Positions 1 to 10,117 of a stretch of DNA of 21,890 nucleotides are shown in pieces. Below the pieces are notes generated by a model. That model was not told the origin of the DNA. It saw only the letters and a list, made by a program, of their open reading frames with translations, and did not search any database. Made by a program: the position numbers and the translations under genes. Source of the DNA: Strongylocentrotus pallidus. Taxonomy: Eukaryota > Echinodermata > Echinoidea > Camarodonta > Strongylocentrotidae. Within the stretch, counting starts at the first letter, position 1. Each line of letters opens with the position of its first letter. The stretch is from assembly GCA_030265145.1 (NCBI GenBank), contig JARBES010000133.1, positions 14,471,882 through 14,493,771 of the forward strand. Reading direction: 5' to 3'.

Positions 1-1943
1 ATATTCATTACAGCATTTTTGTTTACTCTTTCTCTTGCTTTAACTTAAGAATATTTCTTTTGTCGCTCTGTAAACTTGTGAGGCAGCTCCTGGAAAACGG
101 CCCTCTTGCCCCAAAATGCCATTTATAAGAGTATATATGGTTGTATGTCATTTTGTAAGGGGTACCTGACAAAGTTAAAGTGATGAATAATGAAAATTAA
201 TAGTAGTTTGTTTGTTTGTTCATTTGTGTGATGAAAGTTACCATCATCATTTCCTGTATGTCATATAATCTGTGTCTATAACGCAAACATCTTGATTCAT
301 GTTCGGTCACAACTTTCACCCTAAAGGCCCTTTGCAACTGAATTATTTACACATACTGTATATTCATTTATGAACAAAAGAACAGGTAATGAAAATATAT
401 ATTCTGCCTATACTGGAACAGCTGTACATCACTCCTTATGCTCTATGTATTGAGTGCTTTATGTATTTATCACTATGTACATGTTCGTATTTCACATCGT
501 TCACATTGGGGATAAAGATGCTTTCATAGTCAATTTATTGAATAAAATTATTAAACAGAATAAAATAAAATATCCATCACAAATATCATTCAAGTGATTA
601 AGTTAAAGTTTAAATTCTGAGAGATTGGAATGGAGTGTGCAGAATATTTGTCCCACCCCCAGCTAATTGAAAAAAAATGGATTCCAGTCTTTCAACTTCA
701 CCAAATTTATAAAATTGAAAACTAGTGGTACTGCCAGCAGCAGTTAACTTGTTGGTTGCGGCATGTCCAACGCATCAATTTTATCATTTTACTATATTTT
801 TTCAAGAATTTATTCAATATTATTTTTTCAAGAATTTATTCAATATTATATTTATTTATAAGCAAGTATCCCATAACCCTGGGGTAAATGCATTTTCAGT
901 AATGATAAGAAGAATGTGTTTCACTCTTTTACCAATTTTATGATTTGTCATCATTCTATGGTCAGTGTCTGAAAGAGTGGTAACCCTTCCCTTTTTATAA
1001 ATACAGTGACCACGTTTGGAGTATACATTATAATTCATTACCAGTATAAATCTGTCAGATGATAAAGTCAAAATCAAGTATTATGTTTTCTTTGACAAGC
1101 CAACATAACACTTCTTCATAATATATGTATATTTATTTCTTACGAGTGAATACATTACGTTCTTGTCATTTTTTTTCTCACTTTTTCTGTTGATCATGCA
1201 ACACAATTTTGTTTGTTGATTAATAAACCTGTCAAAAAAAAATTAATAAAAGATGTTTTTCCATCGGTGTAGTTGTATTGTACTCATTACTAAGTAAATC
1301 CACAATAAATATATCACTCTCCTTGTCCAAATATCATTTTCACTAGCTTATGTCAAAGGCTCTTGCCATAATTATCCTCTTTTCCTTCAATTGCAAACAA
1401 TGTGCTATTTTATTGCAACATACAGTTCTTTTTTTCATTGAATTGAAATGCTTTCTCATGAATGAGGCATTTGCTTGATAACATTTTGCTAATAGTGTTG
1501 CATGAATGATGATCATTGGCACGTTGCATGAATACAGCATTGTGCTTGGTTCCAATAATGCAGGCTATAATGGGTAAATAATGAATAAGGAGTCTTAATT
1601 TGATCTTTGTGAAGCTTATTTACCTGTAGCATTTATTTGGTACTACGTCGCATCATATCACAATACTACTTGTGTTTATGCAATATTTTTAAGCTGCAAG
1701 TTTGCAACTGTAAATGTTTAAAATCAAGAAATCCATTTTGACATTTCTTTATAATAAGAAATACATGTTATACATTTGTATCTGGTTTATGATAGATAAT
1801 CCGCAGACAAAGTTTATTATGGATCTATGTAGATGCAACCAGGAACTTTTCAACTTGTCAGGAAACCTTCAAGAGCCATGCTATGAATGGTAATGTCTAA
1901 ATTTGTTGCTGACTTTCAAACTGCTTTCATTTTGCCTTTCCAG
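1..1943. other. Upstream intron, no gene seen
   Basis: AT-rich non-coding sequence. The only open frames are short and low in complexity, and none resembles the conserved N-terminal part of DNAI1, so the preceding exons lie to the left. The last bases form a strong pyrimidine-rich acceptor ending in CAG at 1941-1943. A 26-bp tandem duplication is listed separately; nothing else stands out. Confidence 0.6.
793..849. repeat. Two-copy 26-bp tandem duplication
   Basis: The unit beginning ATTTTTTCAAGAATTTATTC at 796 is repeated at 822 with no mismatch, and identity extends 2-3 bases beyond each end. It is a local tandem duplication in intron sequence with no sign of function. Confidence 0.9.
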
Positions 1944-2017
1944 CAATCAGTGACCAGGCTATCAGTGAAGTTGGAGAAGAGAAGAAAGAGGAATATGGAG
2001 AGCATAAAACATAAGAG
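1944..2017 (+). CDS. DNAI1: Probable DNAI1 linker exon carrying an in-frame TAA
   Basis: A strong acceptor (TTTGCCTTTCCAG) and a good donor (GAG|gtaaat) bound 74 nt. The frame that joins the downstream phase-0 exons reads as an acidic linker, with AISDQAISEVGEE and KKEEYGEHK, like the Glu-rich region that precedes KLTNQFNF in DNAI1 proteins. That frame contains TAA at 2012-2014, two codons before the donor. The other frames are either closed or out of phase with exon A. It may be a base error, a rare nonsense allele, or a sign that the exon is not used as drawn. The second copy of the locus begins downstream, so it cannot settle this. Confidence 0.5.
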
Positions 2018-2597
2018 GTAAATATGTCTTACAACCCCTCAGTGCCCCCCCCCCCCCACCTTTTACCCAGAAGTGATATTTTGCATGGTTATTTTGCGCT
2101 GGTAAAATGCATAACTACAAAGCACCTCTCTAAAAAAAAAAGTGATATGGGGAGTTGGGGACAACTTAGTTTACGTTATAGAGATCTAACTCTTTAAATT
2201 CCAAGAAAGAAAAGAAAACAAATTAAATATGTAAGTAATTAAATAAATAAAATATATAAAATCATATTAATCTGAAAAATTATGTAGAGAGTGATAGTGA
2301 TTTATATGCGTTATCTGTATCTAAGTCAGTGGGTTTATGATTTTGTGTTGTTGAAGCATATTTACAGACAAAGAATCCAGCATATATTCATGCCTTAATG
2401 TCTTTGAGCTATCAACAAATGGTTTTGCAAATATTTTTGGTAATTTGTTTACTGCTTTAGTTTCCTAAGAAGGGTTCAATAAGATTGTAGGAAAGCAATC
2501 AGATATTATATGGATGGAATGATATTCAAATATTCCCTTAATTAGCACATAAAGTTGAGATCTGAAATTAAAAGTAACTCTTTTATCATTATTGAAG
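2018..2597. other. Intron, no gene seen
   Basis: AT-rich intron between the two candidate linker exons. It holds a C13 run at 2045-2057 and short A/T stretches. No conserved motif or structure was recognised. Confidence 0.55.
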
Positions 2598-2624
2598 GGT
2601 GAGAATCAAGAGGAAGGTTCTGAG
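2598..2624 (+). CDS. DNAI1: Probable 27-nt microexon of the acidic linker
   Basis: Twenty-seven bases between an AG (TTATTGAAG) and a near-consensus donor (GAG|gtatgt) encode GENQEEGSE. It starts and ends in phase 0, so it fits directly onto exon A ([10 protein letters not shown]). Composition matches the acidic linker of this protein. The acceptor has only a modest pyrimidine tract, so this rests on donor quality, phase and composition. It lies upstream of the duplicated segment and therefore appears once. Confidence 0.55.
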
Positions 2625-4609
2625 GTATGTTGATCGATGTAGTGTCAGATATTTCAATCTTCTTTAGATTCTTTGGAATTCAGTTTTATTTTCCAGAATT
2701 GTTTCTTGGTGAATCTCTTGAATGTTTTTGTTTACAATTTTGCTGTGTTGCATGCTTAAAGTAAAATGCATGGAATTTAAGTTTGGGACTTTAATGTTCA
2801 AGTATTGTTTGCTCTTCATGGTACATGTATATGTCCAGTTCTTGCTGTATTTTATGGATGAATTGTCTGGGTTTGATTTTGATTCCCCCCCCCCTAGTTC
2901 TGACAATACTTTGTTTTTATGGACATGTATTTGGTGTTTGTTTTTTGTGATGGGGGGGGGGGGGGGGGTAAATATATCATAATTTAAAGGTGAGTTTTAC
3001 TTTGTAGAAACTGTGCATGATGTGTTTTTATGTGGGATCCTGAAACTACATTATTACAGGATACATTGATATTGAAATCTATCCAAATTGTAGACTATTT
3101 TGGTTACCAAGGCAATTAAGTTAGCTAATGTAATGTTAGCTAGCAAGTAAGATAATTGGGTATGCCAGGCCAGGTGGCTAGTAAGAGGACCACCTTGTCA
3201 ACTAGTATCATTCCATTGTATGATACTGATATAAACTATAGATGCAGGCCGAATGCAGAAACACACATCCAAATATTGCTCTCTGACATGGTCATTATTC
3301 TAGCTGCCTTAGAGTTGATGCTTGAATGCATGAATAGAGGAGGCTACACCGGTCATTGATAAAAACATCAACAGAGTGGTAATATCTTGATCGAGCAATT
3401 GAACACCATATTTTTCTTTAAATCCTAAATGGCAATTGATGTTTTGATGAATCTAAATATGTGTACATGTCCTAGATAATTTCTGTCTACAAAGAATAAA
3501 AAGTAATACAGAACAACTGTTAACTTATTCAAAAAGAAACATGCTGAGAAGATTTGTTCCCTACAGTATTACTTCAAGTAATGACACCTTGAAAAGGCTC
3601 TCTTTGGTCAGGTTTGGTTATCTGTTGTTTGCATGGTTTTTTACTTTTTTTCTGTTGACCACTTTTCTGATTTTGCATGATTGTTGGTGTCATTAATGAA
3701 TTTACCTGTTGCCATGAGTGGTATTTTGTCATCTTTGTTATGATCAACAGTTTTATGTCACTCAATCTTTTACATTTTTGTTTGCTTCTACTTTTTTTTT
3801 AATAAATCCAGCATATTATCAAGTTGACATTCCCCTCATTCCTTCACTAAAAGCTTAATATATTGTAAATGACAATCCTTTGAATTTGAAAATAAAAGTT
3901 TGATATATATAGAAGACTGTCATTGGTTGGGGTGATCATGTCCTGTAATATGGCTTCTACATTGTACAAACCTTAAAATTGAGTAGGCAAGCTTTCATCC
4001 ACTCCTGTAGACTTTCTCAAGCCAAATGATTCTTCACAGTTTCTTGCTGTCTGCTGCCTCAAGATCACTGGAGAAAAGATCTATGATAGTGAATAGCCAG
4101 AGTCCCGTTTCAGTGAAATAACTATTGTTTCTCATACAATATGTTAAAAGCACAACAATGCCAGTAAAAACCAATAGTACAATACAATTTGGAATTAAAT
4201 ACAATTGCGTCTCACTGGCTTACACTTTAGATGAACTAATTAATAAAATAATATCATGTAAATCTCTTATATTTGCTTGCCACTCATTAAGTAGGGAGAG
4301 TAAAAGATTGTCATTGTTTAATTGTGTTTTTATGCCTCTTTTTGAAGGTTTTAAACAATAAAAGTGGTAGTGGCCACATAAGGATGTTGAATGATTGATC
4401 GACTATATTGTGTAATATTTAATCATGTTGTGTTTGAGCCATCTCTGATTATTATTATTTTTGTTTTCTCATCGTGGCTTTTCTCAATATTTATCTATTT
4501 GTATTTTCTCTCGCACACATACTCTCTCCCTTTCTCCGTCTTTACCTGTCTCTCTTTCTCTATCTCTGTCTGTATGTCTGTCTCTCTCTCCATCCCCTCC
4601 CCCATACAG
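2625..4609. other. Intron before exon A, copy 1
   Basis: Intron of about 2 kb. The duplicated segment starts inside it at about 2892, immediately at a C10 run (2885-2894). It also contains a G17 run (2952-2968) and, before the acceptor, a T/C-rich stretch of about 100 nt (4500-4606) that acts as a very long polypyrimidine tract. No other gene is seen. Confidence 0.7.
2952..2968 (+). repeat. G17 homopolymer run
   Basis: Seventeen consecutive G on the transcribed-sense strand. Its counterpart at 11933-11954 is broken by A (GGGGAGGGGA then G12), so the tract is length-variable between the copies. Either form could fold as a G-quadruplex in DNA or pre-mRNA; this is inferred. Confidence 0.85.
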
Positions 4610-4738
4610 CCCAAGGAAGGTGAAAAGAGGGATGAGGAGGCTACCCCTGCTCCTGGTGAGGCCAAGTCTGATCAGAAACTCACCAATCAGTTTAACTTCA
4701 GTGAGAGAGCCTCACAGACATACAACAACCCATACAGG
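4610..4738 (+). CDS. DNAI1: DNAI1 exon A, copy 1 (linker with SQT motif)
   Basis: 129 nt, phase 0 at both ends, between CCCCCATACAG and AGG|gtaggt. It encodes 43 residues: an acidic, Ala/Pro-rich start ([17 protein letters not shown]) followed by the conserved block [20 protein letters not shown]. That block is nearly identical in human DNAI1 and is the best family signature here. The RASQTY stretch resembles an LC8 light-chain binding site. Reading through the donor gives only VGAS and a stop, so the exon ends at 4738. It differs from copy 2 by two synonymous changes (GAA/GAG, AGG/AGA). Confidence 0.95.
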
Positions 4739-5283
4739 GTAGGTGCAAGCTAGCTAGTTTGAAATAATGATATATACACACATTATGAATCCAATTAGTA
4801 GCTGTTTGCTTAATATAAAAGCCATTTTGTGACACTGTTAAAAAAAAAAACACTTTGAAGATGTAAGGACTGACTGCTATATTTCAGTACCAAGGCTTAG
4901 AATCAGAGGTTGCCTGAGGCAAGTGACCACTTAAAATCTTGTTGAGGAAAACAAATATGTGCCTTTCTTTCCCCAGTGAGCCATTACCTTAAAAACCTCC
5001 TACCTTTGTTTTCCCAGATGAAAACTTCATAATAATACAAAATATTATTTTGTATGTCATGAATTTTGTGCAGTCAACCGAAAAATGAAGATCAAAAGTT
5101 GATCTTGATTACCTTTTAGCAAGTGTCCAAGTTGCCCTGCACTGTAATATTTCAATATACTAGGCCACATCATTTTGTTGAAAGAAACTATCTAATTCAT
5201 TTTTTGGGGTAGTTCATCCTTTCAATATTTTTTCACTGATAGCTTGAGTAGCTTACTTTATACCTATTGCATATTGTTTGTAG
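4739..5283. other. Intron A-B, copy 1
   Basis: 545-nt intron with gtaggt donor and TTTGTAG acceptor. It aligns throughout with 13797-14319 with scattered changes and a 22-nt net length difference. No element recognised. Confidence 0.85.
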
Positions 5284-5385
5284 GAAAGAGGAACACAGAC
5301 TGAGCCACCACCTCGTGCTAACTTCTCGTCCACTGCCAACCAATGGGAGATATATGATGCATATATGGATGATCTTGAGAAACAG
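5284..5385 (+). CDS. DNAI1: DNAI1 exon B, copy 1 (TQT motif)
   Basis: 102 nt, phase 0-0, between TTTGTAG and CAG|gtaaga. It encodes 34 residues beginning [15 protein letters not shown] and ending [11 protein letters not shown], collinear with human RECQTEPPPR and [20 protein letters not shown] fits the (K/R)xTQT pattern of LC8 binding sites known from dynein intermediate chains. Four synonymous differences separate it from copy 2, the highest density of any exon here. Confidence 0.95.
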
Positions 5386-5567
5386 GTAAGACTCGTTACT
5401 GGTGTCCATGTACATAACATTTGTAATTTTCAGTCTCGTATTTATTGTTATCATAATTATTTTGCCATGGGAATAGCATTTTTTTCATGTTGAGCTGTAT
5501 GAACAACAAATTTCTGAACTTTCACTCCAGGAAAAGAAAAAAAGACAGGAAATATTTTATTCCAGAA

Positions 5568-5784
5568 TTCTTCTTTCTTTCTTTCTTCTTTCACCTTTTC
5601 TTCTTCTTTTTCTCTTCTTTCTTCCTTTTCTCACTTTTCTTTTTCTATTTCATCTTTTTCTCCTCTTTCTTCCTTTTCTTCTTTTTCTTCCTTTTCTTCT
5701 TTTTCTTCCTTTTCTTCTTCTTCTTTTTCTTCTTTTTCTTCTCCTACCTCTTCTATTTCGTTATTTTCCTTCTTGTTTTCTTCC
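5568..5784 (+). repeat. Polypyrimidine (T/C) tract, long allele
   Basis: About 215 nt of almost pure T/C built from TTC, TTTC and an 18-bp unit close to CTTCCTTTTCTTCTTTTT. The counterpart at 14617-14672 is only about 55 nt and mostly (CTTT)n, so the tract is strongly length-variable. The Phe-rich open frame across it is a composition artefact. Confidence 0.9.
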
Positions 5785-6305
5785 AAAGCATTTTGAAATA
5801 TATACATGGAATGTTAATATTAAGCTGCCCGTATACCAGAGCTATTTTGTATTATCAATTTAATCAAAGATTTTGCTTGAAATAACTTCTTTGCACTGTT
5901 GTATATTGTACTTTCTATATTTCAAGGTTATAAATATACCACTATATACTCTCTATGAATATCTTGTTACTACAATTAGGGTTTACATTCCTAGACAATG
6001 AATTTAAGGTGAAGGTAAAAAGAAACTTTGTGCATATTGATATTATAGTGCCCTAATGCTTCAATGATAGATTTGTTAGTTGTTAAAGCAAACTTTCTGG
6101 CACATTCAAATTGAATTTTTTAGATTTTGAGAAACTATATTTCCCATACAACTGTAAAATCTTATTGTAAAAACAGATTCTTGTACTTTTACATTACTCA
6201 AATCTGTTAAAACTTAGTATATTTCACTATACTTAAATTATTTTTTTAATGTACCAATAATAGCGGCTATAGACTGATGTGAAGGCCTGGTTTGCAATTT
6301 CATAA

Positions 6306-6362
6306 GTCGGGGCTCTTTCATTCCAATTTCCTAAGTTGTGGCTCTTTCATTCCAATTTCCTA
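6306..6362. repeat. 29-bp-period tandem duplication, present only in copy 1
   Basis: GGCTCTTTCATTCCAATTTC begins at 6311 and again at 6340. Copy 2 has a single version near 15168-15190, so this is a recent two-unit duplication or its loss. Confidence 0.85.
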
Positions 6363-6712
6363 TATGATAAGATGGTGGAATAATGATTGATCCGAAAGCT
6401 TAGTTAATCCACTTTTTTACACTTTGGGTGTGTAATTATCAGTGATGTAATCGAGGCAAGCAGTTTTCAGTCATATGAGGCTGCTGAAGACTAGAACCTT
6501 CCATGGACTTTGTACTTGTGAAATGGTCCAAGGCTCAGGCCAAAGCCACTAAAATATGGCCTCGAGGCCAAACTTGAATACAACACTGGTAATTAAATAC
6601 CATTCACTATACATGTACATATTTTACTTCATGTTTTCTACATCATGAATTACATGTATTTGATGTATATTCATTATGCTCATGATATTATAATCTTGCA
6701 TATATCCATATC

Positions 6713-6936
6713 ACCATGCATTCCACCCCTCATCCATTCTACCATTGCTGCTGATTACTCCTGCGTACTGCTGGCGTTGTTGATGATGCAACCGCTTCGC
6801 TATGCATCCTTTTGCTCTCGCTAGGCTGAGGTTTGTAGTATGTTTGCTGTCATACATGTATATTCAAGTTGCATTGGCATTAACTAAACTAACGGCATAA
6901 CCCAGAAAGTTTTTGTTCAATCGCATGGACTGCTTG
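6713..6936. other. 224-bp intronic block identical in both copies
   Basis: Every base matches 15525-15748, although neighbouring intron sequence differs at many sites. It is less AT-rich than its surroundings and runs from ACCATGCATTCC to ATGGACTGCTTG. No DNAI1 peptide is encoded. It may be a conserved regulatory element, an intron-hosted RNA or a gene-conversion tract; the sequence does not decide. Confidence 0.75.
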
Positions 6937-7115
6937 GCGCTTTGACCATTTTCATTTGATCTTAAGATGGAGAATCTGTTGTGATGTGTGCATCGCTTGT
7001 AGGTACAGCATGAAAACCTCACAAATTACATCATTTTACTTTTCAGATTTACTGTTGAGATGTTTTGCAGCTTTGTGTGTCATCATCTTCAACTAATGCT
7101 TGTTCATATCTTATT

Positions 7116-7282
7116 AAAGCAATGTGATAGAAATTGATGGAATGATATAATTCTAACTGTAATAATGCATCATATTTGGTAACAATAATTCTGTGTTGTT
7201 TTTAATCGTGCATGGAAGAAACATGTGTACATCTATCATGTTGATTGTGAAATTAATTTGTGTTTCTTTGTTTTAATCTTTA
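7116..7282. other. 167-bp intronic block identical in both copies
   Basis: Matches 15937-16103 base for base, from AAAGCAATGTGATAG to TTTTAATCTTTA. Unlike the first block it is AT-rich, so high GC does not explain the identity. No open frame of interest. Confidence 0.7.
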
Positions 7283-8508
7283 GCAAGTTGAGCAGAATTC
7301 ATTAACAATAACGTAGTACAGTGCATGAAATGCCTTGTGTTTTTCAACCGTTTTTTTAACAATAAAAAAGATTTTGGAGTAATGAAGACATGATTGGGAT
7401 ATTTTATATATATGTAATTTTGAATTAAATTTGGATTGTTTTGTTTGTAAACAAAACATTAGAACAGCATACATTGTTTATCATGTTTTAAAATTGTACA
7501 TGTGAAGTAATTTTTTTAAAAACTGGTATGTTGCAAAACACAGTGATGTACATGTATGTTGAATACATGTCTAGCTAGCTCATTTGTGATAAAATAGTGC
7601 ATGTAAACCTGCTGACCATATAATAACTAACAAACTAATTTCTTTATCTGCCATGAGACTATTAAACAGGAGTATGGATATTTCAAAACAAGCAAAACAG
7701 AAAAAGCCAATATATGTTGGTCAATTATGTTTATGAACGAGATGAAAACTTTTAAAGAAGGCAATTAGGATCACTCTTATAGTACTTGCAATGGTCCAGT
7801 TTGTAAAAATCACATGGCACAAATAACTCCTAACTAATCACAGAACTCATGCATGTAACATGGCATTTTAGAATACAGATCAAACAGATAATCATGCGAA
7901 TGATGCCCATTTTCAGGGCTTAGGTCTTATGCTAATCTCACATACCTGCAAAGTTCTCTCAGATTAACGTGTGCAAAAGTTGTAGCTTTACAGTAACTAT
8001 TCCCAAAGTGATGTATGTGCTACATGAATAACTCTTGTCTAACCATGGCTCTGAAATAGTACTTCTACTCATTTGTTGGTGTACTATGTGTATATTTGAT
8101 GACTAGATTTTGCTTTCATGAGCAGAATATGTGTATATCCCTTATCATTCTCTGTGGATTTCAAATATTGTAGAAATTACCTTTATTTGTTCTTGGGCAG
8201 ATTGTAACTATGAACTGGCTTATGTAGAAGTTATCTGCCAGTTCATTTATGGAAGGTCATTCCAGTTTGTATCATTGTTTCAATTTATTTTGTTGAATGG
8301 TCATGTGATATTGCAGAATTTGCAGTTTTGAACTTTTGGTGATCATGTGTACATATATGTGGCTCTATAGTCTTCATGCAGAAAAATGACAATCATATCA
8401 CCTACTTTTGTCAAACAAATTTTCCACATAACTCTTCTTGAAAATATTATTTGATTTGATTTGATAGACATTTTTGAAATAGTAATTTTAAGATTGGGTA
8501 TAAGCTTA

Positions 8509-8532
8509 GTCATGATTTCATGAAATCATGAC
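8509..8532. repeat. 24-bp perfect palindrome, copy 1
   Basis: Perfect inverted symmetry around a central CATG, with half-site GTCATGATTT. The copy 2 version (17389-17408) carries two symmetric substitutions that keep the core palindromic. Confidence 0.85.
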
Positions 8533-8624
8533 AATTAAATTGTCTCAAATCTACTTGTAACAATTAATGGTGAAAAGATTAGAATTTGATGGTCATTCCA
8601 ACCTCTTCTCTGGTTTATTTGTAG

Positions 8625-8793
8625 GAGAAAGCTAAGGAGAAGAAGGCTGCACCTACCAAGAAGGATGAGGATAAGAATAAGAAGAAGCTGACAGCCTTGG
8701 AAACCCAATCAGATGACATGAGTCGCATTAGTCATGCTGCTAAGATCATTGAGAGGATGGTCAATCAGAACACTTTTGACGATGTTTCACAAG
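8625..8793 (+). CDS. DNAI1: DNAI1 exon C, copy 1 (Lys-rich segment and conserved helix)
   Basis: 169 nt, phase 0 to 1, between TTATTTGTAG and CAAG|gtatga. It encodes a basic, probably helical stretch ([20 protein letters not shown]), then LETQSDD and the conserved [19 protein letters not shown], matching human MESQTDD and [22 protein letters not shown] is a third site resembling an LC8 motif. The last G joins AT of exon D to give Asp. Five synonymous differences from copy 2. Confidence 0.95.
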
Positions 8794-9238
8794 GTATGAT
8801 GATAGGACGAGAGTCTCCCAGATGCTTTTTTTTTCAAATATAAACACCCACTTGTTTGGAAGGTTCTGCATACTTGAATAAAAGTTACTCTATTTTCTAC
8901 AAACTCCAATCACACAGGGTATAGGCGTGAAGGGAAAAAGTTGTCTCCTCAAACAGAATCTAAACTGCAATGACTGCACTGTGTGTATGTGCTGAAAAAC
9001 TACACATATTATTGTGTTTAACACTGAATGTAATGCTCACCGTTTTTCTGCTTCTATAATTAACCCACATATTGGCCATTTAGCGATCACATGCATAATC
9101 ACCTGAACCAGTTCAGGGCAATTGTATTATTCTGGTTATCACTCTTATCTATTTTAAGTGTAATGAACACTTGCTTCTCTAAAAAAAAATAGTAACCATT
9201 TTTTTCCTTACCATTGTTCTTATCTGTGATCTTGCTAG
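8794..9238. other. Intron C-D, copy 1
   Basis: 445-nt intron with gtatga donor and CTTGCTAG acceptor. Copy 2 has a 63-bp insertion here (17884-17946) that is absent from this copy. No other element. Confidence 0.85.
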
Positions 9239-9400
9239 ATTTCAAGTACTACGAAGACATGTCTGATGAGTTCCGAGACCAGGAAGGAACTCTCTTGCCT
9301 CTCTGGAAGTTCTCCTACGACAAGTCCAAGCGTCTGGCCGTCACTTCGGTGTGCTGGAATCCCAAGTATAAGGATCTCTTTTGCGTTGCCCATGGATCAT
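9239..9400 (+). CDS. DNAI1: DNAI1 exon D, copy 1 (start of WD domain)
   Basis: 162 nt. It completes an Asp codon at its start and leaves T, which with AT of exon E makes Tyr. It encodes [20 protein letters not shown], then [18 protein letters not shown] and [16 protein letters not shown], close to human [20 protein letters not shown] and CWNPKYRDLFAVGYGS. This is the entry into the beta-propeller. One synonymous difference from copy 2 (TGC/TGT). Confidence 0.95.
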
Positions 9401-10117
9401 GTAAGTTTGCATTTACCTCTCTTTTCAAATAGAGTTTCCAAGAACAGGATAGAGAGAAAAGAAGTCTTTTTTACTTAATGTTAATGGTGACCCAAACCAA
9501 TGCTTTCAAATGCCAAGTTTTTGTGTCAGTTTTCTGCTTCATATTGAAGGGATAGTAGTAAACCCATCTCTTAAATTTGTTTTTGAGCCTTAGATAGGAG
9601 TATTAACATGAGAGATACCAAAGTGAAATAGAACAGTGACATTGTTCAAATGAGAAAGTTATGACTTCTTGAAAGTTTAGATCATGTATGGTATGCAGAA
9701 TCTCCTATTGGCAGTGAAATCAGGATATTTATCCCTTAGTAAACCAGGAAGACACAAATTATTTGCAAATGACAGGTTTGAGGCCAGTTTTCTGCTTCAT
9801 ACTTAAAGGGAAATCAACCCTTTATCTCTGTTTGTTAAGTTCTCAAATTTAAACTCTCCTCTTTTCTCAGCTCTTATGATTGAACGAATGGAGGGACATG
9901 TAGGAAGAATTTTCAACAATTATTATTTACAATGGCCTGTATCAGGTAGTATGACAGATGTATAGAACTGTTATACATGTATATAGTTGCCAACCATTCC
10001 AATTTTGGAGGAATAATTCCTATTTTCCTGCTGATATGTTGACTTTGTAATACTCAGCACTGGTGAGGTAAAACCTTTTGACTTGTGATTTAATCTCTCT
10101 CTTTAATACTTCAACAG
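9401..10117. other. Intron D-E, copy 1
   Basis: 717-nt intron, gtaagt donor and TTCAACAG acceptor. Copy 2 is longer here because it carries a hairpin insertion (about 18846-18954); this copy has ordinary sequence at the matching site near 9890-9930. Confidence 0.85.

Larger units (their letters stand above)
5386..8624. other. Large intron B-C, copy 1
   Basis: 3.2-kb intron, the longest in the window. It holds a T/C-rich tract (5568-5784), a 29-bp-period tandem duplication (6306-6362), two blocks identical to copy 2 (6713-6936 and 7116-7282) and a 24-bp palindrome (8509-8532). No protein-coding exon with DNAI1 homology was found. Human DNAI1 sequence passes directly from exon B to exon C here, so none is expected. 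Confidence 0.8.

Noticed and set aside
1560-1900. An additional upstream DNAI1 exon
   Set aside because: Some AG and GT pairs exist, but no frame gives peptide resembling the N-terminal region of the family.
4391-4753. 120-aa open frame spanning the exon A region
   Set aside because: It is exon A read with upstream pyrimidine-tract intron and four codons past the donor; only 4610-4738 is coding.
5487-5885. 132-aa Phe-rich open frame, membrane-like
   Set aside because: Produced by the T/C simple-sequence tract; absent at the same length in copy 2 and without conserved residues.
6770-6830. Box C/D snoRNA in the identical block (TGATGA near 6780, CTGA near 6826)
   Set aside because: The C box lacks the purine before TGATGA, the boxes are too close together for a typical snoRNA, and no terminal stem could be drawn.
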